This document shows positions 1-8,720 of a DNA stretch of 64,000 nt, in pieces (the stretch's first letter is position 1; each line of letters begins with the position of its first letter). A model generated the notes under the pieces. It saw nothing but the letters and a program-made list of their open reading frames with translations, did no database searches and had not been told where the DNA came from. The position numbers were made by a program, and so were the translations under genes. The stretch lies in NCBI GenBank assembly GCA_021780935.1, contig JAJXXT010000138.1:1-64000 (forward strand). Direction: 5' to 3'. Origin of the DNA: Pseudomonadota bacterium (GTDB lineage Bacteria; Pseudomonadota; Alphaproteobacteria; Acetobacterales; Acetobacteraceae).

Positions 1-21
1 CCCCAGACCAGGGGGCGCCGC

Positions 22-76
22 CGGCTGGGGAGGTGCTGGCTCTGGGCTACGCCCGAAGCCAGCACCTCCCCAGCCG
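22..76. repeat. perfect 20-bp inverted repeat (long stem-loop)
   Basis: Bases 22-41 and 57-76 are exact reverse complements. The 15-bp loop contains a further GGGC/GCCC stem at 44-47 and 51-54, so the whole element can fold into one long hairpin. It lies about 40 bp before the first codon still open for the truncated Argonaute partner. It has no T-tract, so it is not a typical intrinsic terminator. It could be a REP-like palindrome or the end of a mobile element. What lies further left is outside the window. Confidence 0.7.
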
Positions 77-113
77 CATTCTCATCCTGATTGACGCGGG
101 ATTCTCAAGTTGA

Positions 114-419
114 TTGTCGCGCTACAGGCTCCGTCGGTCATTCGCAAAGACGTGGCGCAATCCGCGATGGCGGGACATGCTGCTGGCATTCCTCTACTGG
201 ATCGCGGAGGGCCAATCAGAATTGCTTTCGGCAGTCAGCAGCGAAGAGAACATCACCTTGGCGTTACCGCCGGTGACGTGGATGGCGCCAGTGAGCGTGC
301 CGCTCGACGCCGAGTCACCGGAGATAGATGATGACGACCCGAGCGATGACGACGAAATCTACGAATACGAAGAGGACGCCGCGATCGCGCCGTCGGACGA
401 CGGTGCCTATGAGCCGTAG
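114..419 (+). pseudogene. remnant of the Argonaute partner gene (probable APAZ-protein C-terminus)
   Basis: A 101-aa reading frame opens with TTG at 114 and ends at 417-419, overlapping the Argonaute start by 11 bases, which implies translational coupling. All three frames are closed just upstream (stops at 88-90, 92-94 and 111-113), so no longer protein can run into it. The first 65 residues (basic start, a WRNPRWRDMLLAFLYW-type stretch, then LPPVTWMAPVSV) resemble the end of an APAZ domain. The last 35 residues are very acidic. In short-Argonaute systems the gene at this place encodes a SIR2-, TIR- or nuclease-APAZ effector of several hundred residues. I infer that this is its 3' remnant, but a free-standing small protein is possible. 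Confidence 0.5.
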
Positions 420-1965
420 GGTTTTCGAGCCGTATGTCAGCTACATTCCAGAGCCGGAACTGGAGTTTCGCTATGGTCAGCGGCTCGCTTATCCGCGGGA
501 TGGGCTGTTCCTCTACGGCCCCGTCGGCGACGTCAATCAACTTCGATCGATTCGATACGGCGTCATTGGCACGCCGGAAGGCGTGCGGCGCTTTCGAGCT
601 TGGTCGAGCAAGCTGCGAGGCTTCATCGATGTTCCATCGCCGGGGTTGCGCTCCCGAGCCGTGGAGCCGCAGCATGTCCCATTTCCTGGGTTTGCCGAAG
701 CGTTCCACGCCGAATGGCCCGTAGAGCCGACGGCGCTTGTGGCAGACCTCGATCCGGATCTGATCCATCGATCGTTGCACGTCGCCAACCGCCATGAGGC
801 GGTCCGCGCGACCGTGGATTTGTTCGTGAGCCGTCTGGTCATCGAGAATAACCGGCTCGAGAACCCGCCTGCTCTCTGGTTCGTCATTATCCCCGAAGCC
901 ATTTATGAGCTCGGGCGGCCCCGGTCCTCGGTTCGCAAGGCCGAGCGGATCGAAGGAGTGGTTTCGATCAGTCAGCGTCGTGCGCGACAGTTACAAGTGC
1001 AACCAACCTTGTTTGGCGACGACGAGCGTGAGGCGGAGGTCTACCAATATGCCACCCATTTTCGGCGTCAGCTGAAGGCGCGCCTCCTAAAAGAGCGGAT
1101 CGTCACCCAGATCGTGCGCGAGACTACACTGACGCCGGAGGAGTTCCGGCGAGACAACGGAATGCCTATGCGGCGTGTTGAGGATGCCGCCACGATCGCT
1201 TGGAAGCTCGGGACTGGCGCTTACTACAAGGCCGGCGGCAAACCATGGCAGTTAGCCGACGTGAGGCCGGGCGTCTGTTATGTCGGTCTTGTCTACAAGC
1301 GCAGCGAACTGACCAGCGATAAGCGGCACGCCTGCTGCGCCGCTCAGATGTTTCTATCCGATGGGGAAGGCGTCGTCTTTCGCGGTGCGCTTGGGCCTTG
1401 GTTCCAAACAGACACCAAGCAATTCCACCTAGATAAAGTTGCTGCGAAGTCGCTGATCGAGATGGTGGTCGGCGAATACTCAAGGCTCCACGGCACCCCT
1501 CCTCGTGAGTTATTTATTCATGCCAAGTCAGCGTTCACCGATATCGAGTGGGAGGGATTCAGCGCAGCGTGTTGTGAGGAAACCAATCTCGTCGGCGTCC
1601 AGATTGCCGAGGCCAGGGATGATCTCAAGCTGTTCCGTCCAGGAAATTACCCTGTGATTAGAGGAACTGCGCTGCATGTTGGCGATCGACACGCATATTT
1701 GTGGACGTCCGGCTACGCGCCAAGGCTGGATACCTACATGGGACCGGAGACGCCGAATCCGATCTCAGTTAAGGTGCTGCGGGGTGACTGCCCGATTGGA
1801 ACGGTGCTCGGCGATGTGCTTGGCCTGACAAAGATCAACTTCAACTCGTGCCTGCACAATGATCGATTGCCAGTGACTATCAGATTTGCCAACGCTGTGG
1901 GCGATGTTCTCATTTCGGCACCGATGGACGGGGAGCCCAAGTTGCCGTTCAAGTTCTACATTTGA
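409..1965 (+). CDS. short prokaryotic Argonaute (MID-PIWI protein)
   Basis: A 518-aa protein with the length and layout of short pAgos: no PAZ or N domain, a MID domain (roughly residues 40-260) and a PIWI domain (roughly 265-518). Recognisable family blocks are YGVIGTPEGVRRFRAW (50-65), AYYKAGGKPW (271-280), YVGLVYK (291-297), CCAAQMFL with GEGVVFRGALGPW (309-331) and the terminal LPFKFYI. The first PIWI catalytic Asp position falls in YVGLVYK and has no Asp, so the domain should bind but not cut, as in all short pAgos. Family members bind a guide RNA and target DNA and trigger an attached effector (NADase or nuclease) that kills or stalls the infected cell. I chose ATG 409 because it overlaps the upstream stop; an in-frame ATG at 328 would give an odd Thr/Arg-rich extension. 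Base composition is clearly less GC-rich than the chromosome to the right. Confidence 0.9.
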   Translation: MSRRVFEPYVSYIPEPELEFRYGQRLAYPRDGLFLYGPVGDVNQLRSIRYGVIGTPEGVRRFRAWSSKLRGFIDVPSPGLRSRAVEPQHVPFPGFAEAFHAEWPVEPTALVADLDPDLIHRSLHVANRHEAVRATVDLFVSRLVIENNRLENPPALWFVIIPEAIYELGRPRSSVRKAERIEGVVSISQRRARQLQVQPTLFGDDEREAEVYQYATHFRRQLKARLLKERIVTQIVRETTLTPEEFRRDNGMPMRRVEDAATIAWKLGTGAYYKAGGKPWQLADVRPGVCYVGLVYKRSELTSDKRHACCAAQMFLSDGEGVVFRGALGPWFQTDTKQFHLDKVAAKSLIEMVVGEYSRLHGTPPRELFIHAKSAFTDIEWEGFSAACCEETNLVGVQIAEARDDLKLFRPGNYPVIRGTALHVGDRHAYLWTSGYAPRLDTYMGPETPNPISVKVLRGDCPIGTVLGDVLGLTKINFNSCLHNDRLPVTIRFANAVGDVLISAPMDGEPKLPFKFYI

Positions 1966-2027
1966 GACCTTCGCAGCGAGATCTTGGCGTTAAGCCGCTC
2001 GGTGAAAAGTCTTCTGCTTCTCGGGGT

Positions 2028-2354
<327 letters not shown>

Positions 2355-2396
2355 GCCTTCGGAGGGCAACGCTCTATCCAGCTGAGCTACGGGTCC
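2355..2396 (-). repeat. 5' half of a tRNA-Arg(CCG) gene (att-like remnant)
   Basis: Read on the minus strand this is GGACCCGTAGCTCAG and onward through the D arm and anticodon loop CTCCGAA to GGC, where similarity to a tRNA stops abruptly. It matches the intact tRNA-Arg 5' half at 38 of 41 positions (2356-2396 against 2064-2104). The acceptor strand GGACCCG differs from that of the intact tRNA, so this is a different allele and not a fresh tandem copy. The break falls in the anticodon arm, a known crossover place of tRNA-targeting integrases. I infer that the original host tRNA was split here and replaced in function by the element-borne copy. Confidence 0.7.
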
Positions 2397-2449
2397 AGAA
2401 CGCCTGCGTAGCGGAAAACGCTGCAAACCGGAAGCCCATCGGCCGATGT

Positions 2450-3439
2450 TCAGTCGAGGGCCGGATAGCGCGCCGCGAGCAGCTCGGCCGCGGCGGCCTC
2501 GCCCACCAGCTTCGCGCCAGGGTCATCCAGCCATGCGATGATGTCGCCGATCACCAGCGCGCGGTCGTGGTCGCGCAGCAAAAGGTGCCAGCCGCGGCGG
2601 AAATAGCAGAAGCGCGCCACGCCCGGCGGCACCGCGCGCCAGGCCGTCAGCATCGCCTGCTTCGGCACCAGCTCGTCATGCGCGCCATAGAGAAACAGCG
2701 CCGGCGGCGGCAGGAAGGCGGCTGCCCGCAGGGCCGCGCCCATCAGGTTCACCAGGCCGGTCACGGTGCCGAAGCGGCTGTTATGGATGGTCAGCTTGTC
2801 CTTGTAGAGCGCCTCCAGTGCCGCGCGATTGTCGCTGGCGCGGATCGGCACCGGCGGGCGGCTGGCCGAGGCCCAGGGCAGCAGATGGCTCATCACCCAC
2901 AGCCCCGCGCGCATGACCAGATTCATGTGCTGTGCGCCCCAGACGGCCGGCGCCGAGAGCACCAGCGGCGTGCCGGGCGCGAACAGGCCCCGCGCCGCGG
3001 CCACCATTGCCACCGCCCCGCCCATGCTCTCGCCCATGACCGCGAACCGGGCCGTGGGATAGCGGGCGGCAACCAGGCGGGCCATCGCCGCGGCGTCGGA
3101 GACCATGGTGTCCGTACCCGCCCACAGCCCGCGCCCGGGGGCCCCGCCAAAGCCGCGCTGGTCCGGCGCCACGATGCCGATATCCGCAGCGACGAAGCTA
3201 GGAGCGGGGATTTCCCACGCGTCCCGGCTGTCGTTGTAGCCGTGCAGTGCTAGGATCACCACGCGGGGTTGCGGCGGCATCCAGGTGCGAAAGGGCAGGG
3301 CGGCGCCGTCCGCCATGATGAAATGCCCGTCTTCGCCGGCTGGCCCGACCATCGCCGGCTCGCGGATCGGCGGGCCCATTTTCACCCGCTGCACGGCGCA
3401 GCCCGCCAGCGCGCCGGCCAGCAGCACCCGCCTCGACAT
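2450..3439 (-). CDS. alpha/beta hydrolase lipoprotein (monoacylglycerol lipase-like)
   Basis: A 329-aa serine hydrolase of the S33/lysophospholipase type. The nucleophile elbow is GESMGG with Ser138; an oxyanion motif LALHGYND (63-70), the acid in LYGAHDELVP and the His in RRGWHLLL complete the usual triad. The chosen start ATG gives a short signal with lipobox LAGC (Cys14), so the enzyme is probably membrane-anchored and faces the periplasm. A longer frame from 3502 is open but would bury the signal. It likely cleaves acyl esters of glycerides or lysophospholipids; the substrate cannot be read from sequence. It is divergent from the zinc-finger/polA pair. Confidence 0.8.
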   Translation of the reverse strand: MSRRVLLAGALAGCAVQRVKMGPPIREPAMVGPAGEDGHFIMADGAALPFRTWMPPQPRVVILALHGYNDSRDAWEIPAPSFVAADIGIVAPDQRGFGGAPGRGLWAGTDTMVSDAAAMARLVAARYPTARFAVMGESMGGAVAMVAAARGLFAPGTPLVLSAPAVWGAQHMNLVMRAGLWVMSHLLPWASASRPPVPIRASDNRAALEALYKDKLTIHNSRFGTVTGLVNLMGAALRAAAFLPPPALFLYGAHDELVPKQAMLTAWRAVPPGVARFCYFRRGWHLLLRDHDRALVIGDIIAWLDDPGAKLVGEAAAAELLAARYPALD

Positions 3440-3525
3440 GCAACCCATCCGCCCCGCTTTGGAAACCACGATACCCCGGGCTAACATGGACTCCGGTTCC
3501 ATCCCAAGAGCAGGTAGTCACCCCG

Positions 3526-3714
3526 ATGTCCGCTGCCAACGATCTCGACGAGACTGCACCGATCATCGTGCACAACCGTAGCGTGGCGTGCGACGGTGGC
3601 GACGGGCCACTCGGCCACCCCCGCGTCTGGCTGCGCATTGCCGCGCGCGAGGTGGTCTGCCCCTATTGCTCGCGCCGCTACGTGCTCGAAGGCGAGGGGG
3701 ACGACGGGCATTGA
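3526..3714 (+). CDS. zinc-finger (CHCC) domain protein
   Basis: A 62-aa protein with the CHCC zinc-finger pattern: CDGG (22-25), GHPRVWL with the His (30-36), and VCPYCSRRYVL near the end providing two Cys. It resembles the zinc-binding part of the mitochondrial complex I subunit NDUFS6. Small stand-alone forms like this are common in alphaproteobacteria; a link to complex I is inference. It ends about 10 bases before the polA start, so the two are probably co-transcribed. Confidence 0.85.
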   Translation: MSAANDLDETAPIIVHNRSVACDGGDGPLGHPRVWLRIAAREVVCPYCSRRYVLEGEGDDGH

Positions 3715-3724
3715 GGCCACGGCC

Positions 3725-6490
3725 TTGAGCGTGGGGCCGAAGCTCGTCCTGGTTGACGGCTCGGGGTTCATCTTCCGCGCCTTCCACGCCCTGCCGCCGA
3801 TGACGCGGCCGGACGGAACGCCGGTCAACGCCGTGTTCGGCTTCACCAACATGCTCACCCGCCTGGTGCGCGAGCACGCCGGCACGCATTTGGCCGTGAT
3901 CTTCGACGCCGGGCGGTATACGTTCCGTAACCGGCTCTATCCCGCCTACAAGGCGCAGCGGCCGGAGCCGCCGGAGGAGCTGCGCCCGCAATTCGCCCTG
4001 GTGCGCGAGGCGACACGCGCCTTCGGCCTGCCGGCGATTGAGGTGGCGGACTGGGAGGCGGACGATCTCATCGCGGCCTATGCCAGAGCGGCGGTGGAGG
4101 CGGGGGGCGAGGCGCTGATCGTGTCCTCCGACAAGGACCTGATGCAGCTCATCCGCCCCGGTGTGGCGATGCAGGACCCGCTGAAGCAGAAGCCGATCGG
4201 GCCCGCCGAGGTGATGGAGAAATTCGGCGTGCCGCCCGAAAAGCTGGTCGAGGCGCAGGCGCTGATGGGCGACGCGGTGGACAACGTGCCCGGCGTGAAG
4301 GGCATCGGCCCCAAGGGGGCGGCCAAGCTGATCGCGGAGTTCGGCGATCTCGAAGCCATTCTCGCCGCCGCGCCCACGATGAAACCCTCGAAGCAGCGCG
4401 ACGCCCTGATCGAGCATGCCGAGGATGCGCGCATCTCCCGCGAACTGGTCACGCTGCGCGCCGACGCGCCGCTGCCGATGCCGATCGAGGCGCTTGCGGC
4501 GCGCGAGCCGGATGGTGCCGCGCTCGCGGCCTTCCTCACGGCCCAGGGGTTCCGCAGCACGCTGGCCCGGCTTGGCCTCGAGGCCCCGGACGCGGCCAGC
4601 CCCGTCAGCACCCCATCGGGCGCAGCACCCAGCGGACGCCAGCCGAGCCTCGATCTTGCGCCTTCGGTGCCGCCGGCTGCCGCGGACGGTTTTGGTCCTT
4701 ACGAAACCGTCACGACCGAGGCGGGGCTTGCGGCGTGGGTCGCCGAGGCACGGGCCGCCGGCGTGGTGGCGCTCGATACCGAAACGGACGGGCTCGATGC
4801 GCTGCAGGCGAGCCTCACCGGCTTCTCGCTCGGCGTGGCGCCGGGGCGGGCGTGCTATGTGCCGCTGCGCCACGCGGCGGGTGGGCAATTGGCGCCGGAG
4901 ACGGCACTGGCGCTGCTGGCCCCCCTGCTCGCGGATGTCTCGGTGCTGAAGGTGCTGCAGAACGCCAAGTTCGACATGGCCGTCTTCGCACGTGCCGATA
5001 TCGAAACGATCGCGCCGATCGACGACACGATGCTGATCTCCTTCGTGATGGAGGCCGGCGCGCACGGGCATGGCATGGACGAGCTTTCCTCGCTGCATCT
5101 CGGCCACGCGCCCATCGCCTATGACAGCGTGACCGGCACCGGGCGCAACCGGATTGCGTTCGCCGAGGTGCCGCTCGACCGCGCCACCGCCTATGCCGCG
5201 GAGGATGCGGATGTCACGCTGCGGCTGTGGCAGGTGCTGCGCCCGCGCCTGCGCGAGGCCCGCGCGCTCGACCTCTATGAGAGTGTGGAGCGCCGCCTGA
5301 TCCCGGTGCTGCTCGCCATGGAGCGTGCCGGCATCACGGTGGACGCCGACGATCTGCGCGCCATGAGCAAGGATTTCGCCGCGCGCATGGCGGTGATGGA
5401 GCAGGACATTCACCGTCTCGCCGGCGAGGCCTTCAACGTCGCCAGCGCCAAGCAGCTCGGCGAAATCCTGTTCGACCGCATGGGCCTGCCTGGCGGCAAG
5501 CGGATGAAGACCGGCGCCTGGGGCACCGATGCCTCGGTGCTGCAGGGGCTCGCCGAGCAGGGTCACGACCTGCCGGCGCGTGTCCTTGAATGGCGGCAGC
5601 TCGCCAAGCTGAAATCGACCTATGCCGACGCGCTGGTCGACCAGATCAACCCCGAGACCGGGCGTGTGCACACCAGCTACGCCATGGCGATCGCGAGCAC
5701 CGGGCGGCTGTCCTCGACCGATCCCAACCTGCAGAACATCCCCGTCCGGACCGAGGAGGGCACGCGCATCCGCCGCGCCTTCATCGCGCCACCGGGTTCG
5801 GTGCTGGTCAGCGCCGATTATTCGCAGATCGAGCTGCGGCTGCTCGCGCACGTGGCGGAGATCTCGGCACTCAAGGAAAGCTTCGCCAACGGCGAGGACA
5901 TTCACGCCCGCACCGCGAGCGAGGTGTTCGGCGTGCCGATGGCGGGCATGGACGCCATGACGCGGCGGCGCGCAAAGGCGATCAATTTCGGCATCATCTA
6001 CGGCATCAGCGCCTTCGGCCTCGGCCGCCAGCTCGGCATCGAGCCCGGCGAGGCGCGCGCCTATATCGAGGCGTATTTCAAGCGCTATCCCGGTATCCGC
6101 ACCTACATGGACAGGGCCCGCCGGGAAGCGCGAGAGCTTGGTTACGTGCTCACCCCGTTCGGGCGGCGCTGCTGGATCCCTGGCATCGCCGACAAGAACC
6201 CAGCACGCCGCGCCTATGCCGAGCGCCAGGCGATCAACGCGCCGCTGCAGGGCGGGGCTGCCGACATCATCAAGCGCGCCATGGTGAAACTCCCGCGTGC
6301 GCTGCGTGAGGCGGGGCTGCAATCGCGCATGTTGTTACAGGTGCATGACGAATTGCTGTTCGAGGCACCGGAGCGCGAGGCCGGCACGCTCGCTTCCCTG
6401 GCGCGCGAGGTGATGGAGCAGGCAGCGACACTGTCGGTGCCCCTCGTCGTCGAGACCGGCCAAGGCCGCAACTGGGCCGAGGCGCATTGA
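3725..6490 (+). CDS. polA: DNA polymerase I
   Basis: A 921-aa enzyme with all three classical parts. The 5'-3' exonuclease (1 to about 290) starts KLVLVDGSGFIFRAFHAL and has the helix-hairpin-helix GVKGIGPKGAAKL. The 3'-5' exonuclease (about 330-530) retains DTETDGL near residue 350, so proofreading should be active. The polymerase domain has motif A SADYSQIELR (about 696) and motif C QVHDE (about 872). It fills gaps in repair and replaces RNA primers. The start is TTG 3725 with GAGG 9 bases upstream; GTG 3731 is the alternative. Earlier in-frame ATGs overlap the zinc-finger gene and give a low-complexity leader. Confidence 0.95.
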   Translation: MSVGPKLVLVDGSGFIFRAFHALPPMTRPDGTPVNAVFGFTNMLTRLVREHAGTHLAVIFDAGRYTFRNRLYPAYKAQRPEPPEELRPQFALVREATRAFGLPAIEVADWEADDLIAAYARAAVEAGGEALIVSSDKDLMQLIRPGVAMQDPLKQKPIGPAEVMEKFGVPPEKLVEAQALMGDAVDNVPGVKGIGPKGAAKLIAEFGDLEAILAAAPTMKPSKQRDALIEHAEDARISRELVTLRADAPLPMPIEALAAREPDGAALAAFLTAQGFRSTLARLGLEAPDAASPVSTPSGAAPSGRQPSLDLAPSVPPAAADGFGPYETVTTEAGLAAWVAEARAAGVVALDTETDGLDALQASLTGFSLGVAPGRACYVPLRHAAGGQLAPETALALLAPLLADVSVLKVLQNAKFDMAVFARADIETIAPIDDTMLISFVMEAGAHGHGMDELSSLHLGHAPIAYDSVTGTGRNRIAFAEVPLDRATAYAAEDADVTLRLWQVLRPRLREARALDLYESVERRLIPVLLAMERAGITVDADDLRAMSKDFAARMAVMEQDIHRLAGEAFNVASAKQLGEILFDRMGLPGGKRMKTGAWGTDASVLQGLAEQGHDLPARVLEWRQLAKLKSTYADALVDQINPETGRVHTSYAMAIASTGRLSSTDPNLQNIPVRTEEGTRIRRAFIAPPGSVLVSADYSQIELRLLAHVAEISALKESFANGEDIHARTASEVFGVPMAGMDAMTRRRAKAINFGIIYGISAFGLGRQLGIEPGEARAYIEAYFKRYPGIRTYMDRARREARELGYVLTPFGRRCWIPGIADKNPARRAYAERQAINAPLQGGAADIIKRAMVKLPRALREAGLQSRMLLQVHDELLFEAPEREAGTLASLAREVMEQAATLSVPLVVETGQGRNWAEAH

Positions 6491-6523
6491 CGCCGCGGGC
6501 GTGCAGCCCACCGGACGAAGAAA

Positions 6524-7369
6524 CTACCAGGTGAAGCTCGGCACCGTCGCGACCGGCGACAGGCCTGCCTCGCGCGCCGCGGCCTCGAGCTTCGCGGGGT
6601 CGGTCCCAAGTTCCTCGAAATGGATGCCGCCGAGCACCCAGCATGCGTCGAGCCCGGCGGCCGCGGCGCCGGCGACGTCGGTGCGCAGTGCATCGCCCAC
6701 CGCCAGCACGCGCGGCACGCCGAGCGCCGCCAGCACCAGGGGATAGACCGCGGGGTCGGGCTTGCCGATGTAGCGCACTGCCCCGCCCAGCGCCTCGTAG
6801 CGCCGGCCGAGGGCACCCGCGCAGAGCACGCGCTTGCCGTCGCGGATCACCTCGAGGTCGGGGTTGGCGCAGATCATTGGCAGATGGCGCGCCGCACAGG
6901 CGGCAAGCGTGGCCTCGTAGGGCCCAAGCTCCGTCACGCCGAGCGCGTCGTCGGGGCCGGTGTTGACGACGAAGCTGGCCGCCGCCGGATCGCTCACCCG
7001 CGTGAGCGGCAGGTCCTCGATCACCGAGAGGTCGCGCGGCGGGCCGAGATGGAACACGCGCTCGCCGAGCGAGCGCAGCCAGGCATCCGGCCGGTCGCGC
7101 AGCGCCTGCCAGGTGGCCTCGCCGCTGGTCAGGATTGCGTCGTAGAGGTCATCGGCGATGCCCATCGCGCGCATCGCCGCCTGGATCACGTGGTTGCGCC
7201 GCGGCCCGTTGGAGAGCAGTGCGCGGCGCTTGCCCGCCTTTCCCATCCGCGCCAGACAGTCCACCGCGCCGGGATAGGGCCGCACGCCGTCATGGATCAC
7301 GCCCCAGAGGTCGAGGATGAAGCCGTCATAGCGCGCGGCGAGCGGCGCCATGCTGTCGAGATGTTCCAT
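6524..7369 (-). CDS. HAD-family phosphatase, TIGR01459 type
   Basis: A 281-aa class IIA HAD hydrolase. Motif I is varied: FILDLWGVIHDG (18-29), with the nucleophile Asp20 and the paired position replaced by Trp-Gly as is typical of this subgroup. LLSNGPRR carries the motif II Ser/Asn, and the C-terminal motif GKPDPAVYPL to AVGDALRTDVAGAAAAG supplies Lys and acidic Mg ligands. Members are probably sugar-phosphate or nucleotide phosphatases; the true substrate is not known. It starts 2 bases after pyrD ends and is presumably co-transcribed with it. Confidence 0.85.
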   Translation of the reverse strand: MEHLDSMAPLAARYDGFILDLWGVIHDGVRPYPGAVDCLARMGKAGKRRALLSNGPRRNHVIQAAMRAMGIADDLYDAILTSGEATWQALRDRPDAWLRSLGERVFHLGPPRDLSVIEDLPLTRVSDPAAASFVVNTGPDDALGVTELGPYEATLAACAARHLPMICANPDLEVIRDGKRVLCAGALGRRYEALGGAVRYIGKPDPAVYPLVLAALGVPRVLAVGDALRTDVAGAAAAGLDACWVLGGIHFEELGTDPAKLEAAAREAGLSPVATVPSFTW

Positions 7370-7371
7370 GG

Positions 7372-8397
7372 TTACAATTCCGTTCCGATTGCCGAGGCCG
7401 CGTCGGGCAGCCTCGCCTGGTCCAGTGCCACGAGCAATTCCCGTTTGAGGCGCGGGATCAGCGCCGGCCCCGCATAGGCGAAGGCGCTATAGACCTGCAC
7501 CGCCGAGGCGCCGAGCCGCAGCCGGTCCAGCACATCCGCCCCCGTCGCGATGCCGCCGGCCGCGATCAGGGCGAGCCTTCCCGCCGCCCGCCGCGCCACC
7601 ACGCCCAGCGCCGCGCGCGCGAGCGGGGCCAGCGGCGCGCCCGACAATCCTCCCGCCTCTGCCGCGTGCGGCGAGCGCAGACCGGGCGGGCGGGCGAGGG
7701 TCGTGTTGGTGACGATGATCCCCGCCGCGCCGGCCGCGATCGCGACCTCGGTTGCCGCCTCCAGCCCCGCCGGTGCCAGGTCCGGTGCCAGCTTGACGAA
7801 AAGCGGTGGCCGCACCGGGGGAATCGCCGCGAGGATGGCGGCCAACCGCGCCTCGCCCTGCAGGTCGCGCAGCCCCGGCGTGTTCGGCGAGGACACGTTG
7901 ATCACCACATAATCCGCGTGCGGCGAAACCGCGGCGAGCATCGCGGGGTAGTCACGCTCCGGGTCCGCATCCTGCTTGTTGATGCCGAGATTGGCGCCGA
8001 CCGGCACGTCGCGCGGGCGGAACGCGGCGAGGCGCTGGGTGAAGGCGGCGATGCCCGCGTTGTTGAAGCCCATGCGGTTGATCACCGCCTCGTCCTCGGC
8101 GAGGCGAAACAGGCGCGGGCGCGGGTTGCCCGGCTGTGGCCGCGGCGTGACCGTCCCCGCCTCCAGAAATCCGAAACCCAGCGCCGCGAGGCCGCGCAGG
8201 GCCGCCGCGTTCTTGTCGAAGCCGGCGGCGATGCCGATCGGGTTTTTGACCATGCGCCCGAACAGCGGCACAGCGAGGCGCTTGTCGTCCGGCGTGCGGT
8301 CGTGGCCCGCGAAGCCCGCGCGCAGGGCCAGCAACGCGTAGTGGTGGGCGCGTTCCGGCTCCATCCCGCGAAGTATGGTCATCACGAAATCGCGCAT
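7372..8397 (-). CDS. pyrD: dihydroorotate dehydrogenase (quinone), class 2
   Basis: A 341-aa enzyme, the normal size for class 2. It oxidises dihydroorotate to orotate with FMN and passes electrons to quinone at the inner membrane, the fourth step of pyrimidine synthesis. Visible blocks are NPIGIAAGFDKNA, GFLEAGTVTPRPQPGNPRPR, VGANLGINK, the active region YVVINVSSPNTPGLR (with Ser), KLAPDL and IIVTNTT, then GGIATGADVLDRL near the C-terminus. ATG 8397 begins MRDFVMTILRGM, the expected amphipathic membrane helix; the long upstream extension of the open frame is low-complexity and discarded. Confidence 0.95.
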   Translation of the reverse strand: MRDFVMTILRGMEPERAHHYALLALRAGFAGHDRTPDDKRLAVPLFGRMVKNPIGIAAGFDKNAAALRGLAALGFGFLEAGTVTPRPQPGNPRPRLFRLAEDEAVINRMGFNNAGIAAFTQRLAAFRPRDVPVGANLGINKQDADPERDYPAMLAAVSPHADYVVINVSSPNTPGLRDLQGEARLAAILAAIPPVRPPLFVKLAPDLAPAGLEAATEVAIAAGAAGIIVTNTTLARPPGLRSPHAAEAGGLSGAPLAPLARAALGVVARRAAGRLALIAAGGIATGADVLDRLRLGASAVQVYSAFAYAGPALIPRLKRELLVALDQARLPDAASAIGTEL

Positions 8398-8486
8398 GCG
8401 CAGCCTCCTGCCCGACGCGGCGGCGTTTGGGAAGCCGCCCGGGGCGCATGTCGGCGCGCCATGTGGGCGTGTGCTATGCGGTATGC

Positions 8487-8720
8487 GTGTATGACGAACC
8501 TTATCTGGAGACCTGCTGCCGTGCCGCGCTGCACCGGGTGATGCTGGCGGGGGCGGCGGGGCGGCCGGGCACGGAGAAGGACGCGCCCTGCCTGCGTCGG
8601 CTGGCGGCCATGGGCCTGGTGGCGGTGGCGGACGGGCGCTGGCACGCGACCGCGCGCGGTCGGTCCCGGCACGCACGCGAGGTGCTCAGGAATCCGGGTT
8701 TGCCGCAGCCTCTTGGGTAA
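8487..8720 (+). CDS. small conserved hypothetical protein
   Basis: A 77-aa protein from GTG 8487 (the frame is open from ATG 8427). It has a block ETCCRAALHRVMLAGAAG followed by GTEKDAPCLRRLAAMGL and ends with a basic winged-helix-like stretch. The pattern suggests a small DNA-binding-like fold (a MarR/winged-helix half), but I cannot name it. It runs convergently into the Hint-domain gene and their ends overlap by 35 bases. It is divergent from pyrD with under 100 bases between starts. Confidence 0.5.
   Translation: MYDEPYLETCCRAALHRVMLAGAAGRPGTEKDAPCLRRLAAMGLVAVADGRWHATARGRSRHAREVLRNPGLPQPLG

Noticed and set aside
22..76. Hairpin as a CRISPR repeat
   Set aside because: Only one palindromic unit exists; no repeated spacer-repeat pattern anywhere in the window.
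1..113. Direct continuation of the Argonaute partner upstream of 114
   Set aside because: Stops at 88-90, 92-94 and 111-113 close all three plus-strand frames, so no intact protein can be read through.
3563..6322. 919-aa open frame antisense to polA
   Set aside because: Long antisense frames are expected at this GC level; the product is Arg/His/Gly-rich without domains, and polA is certain.
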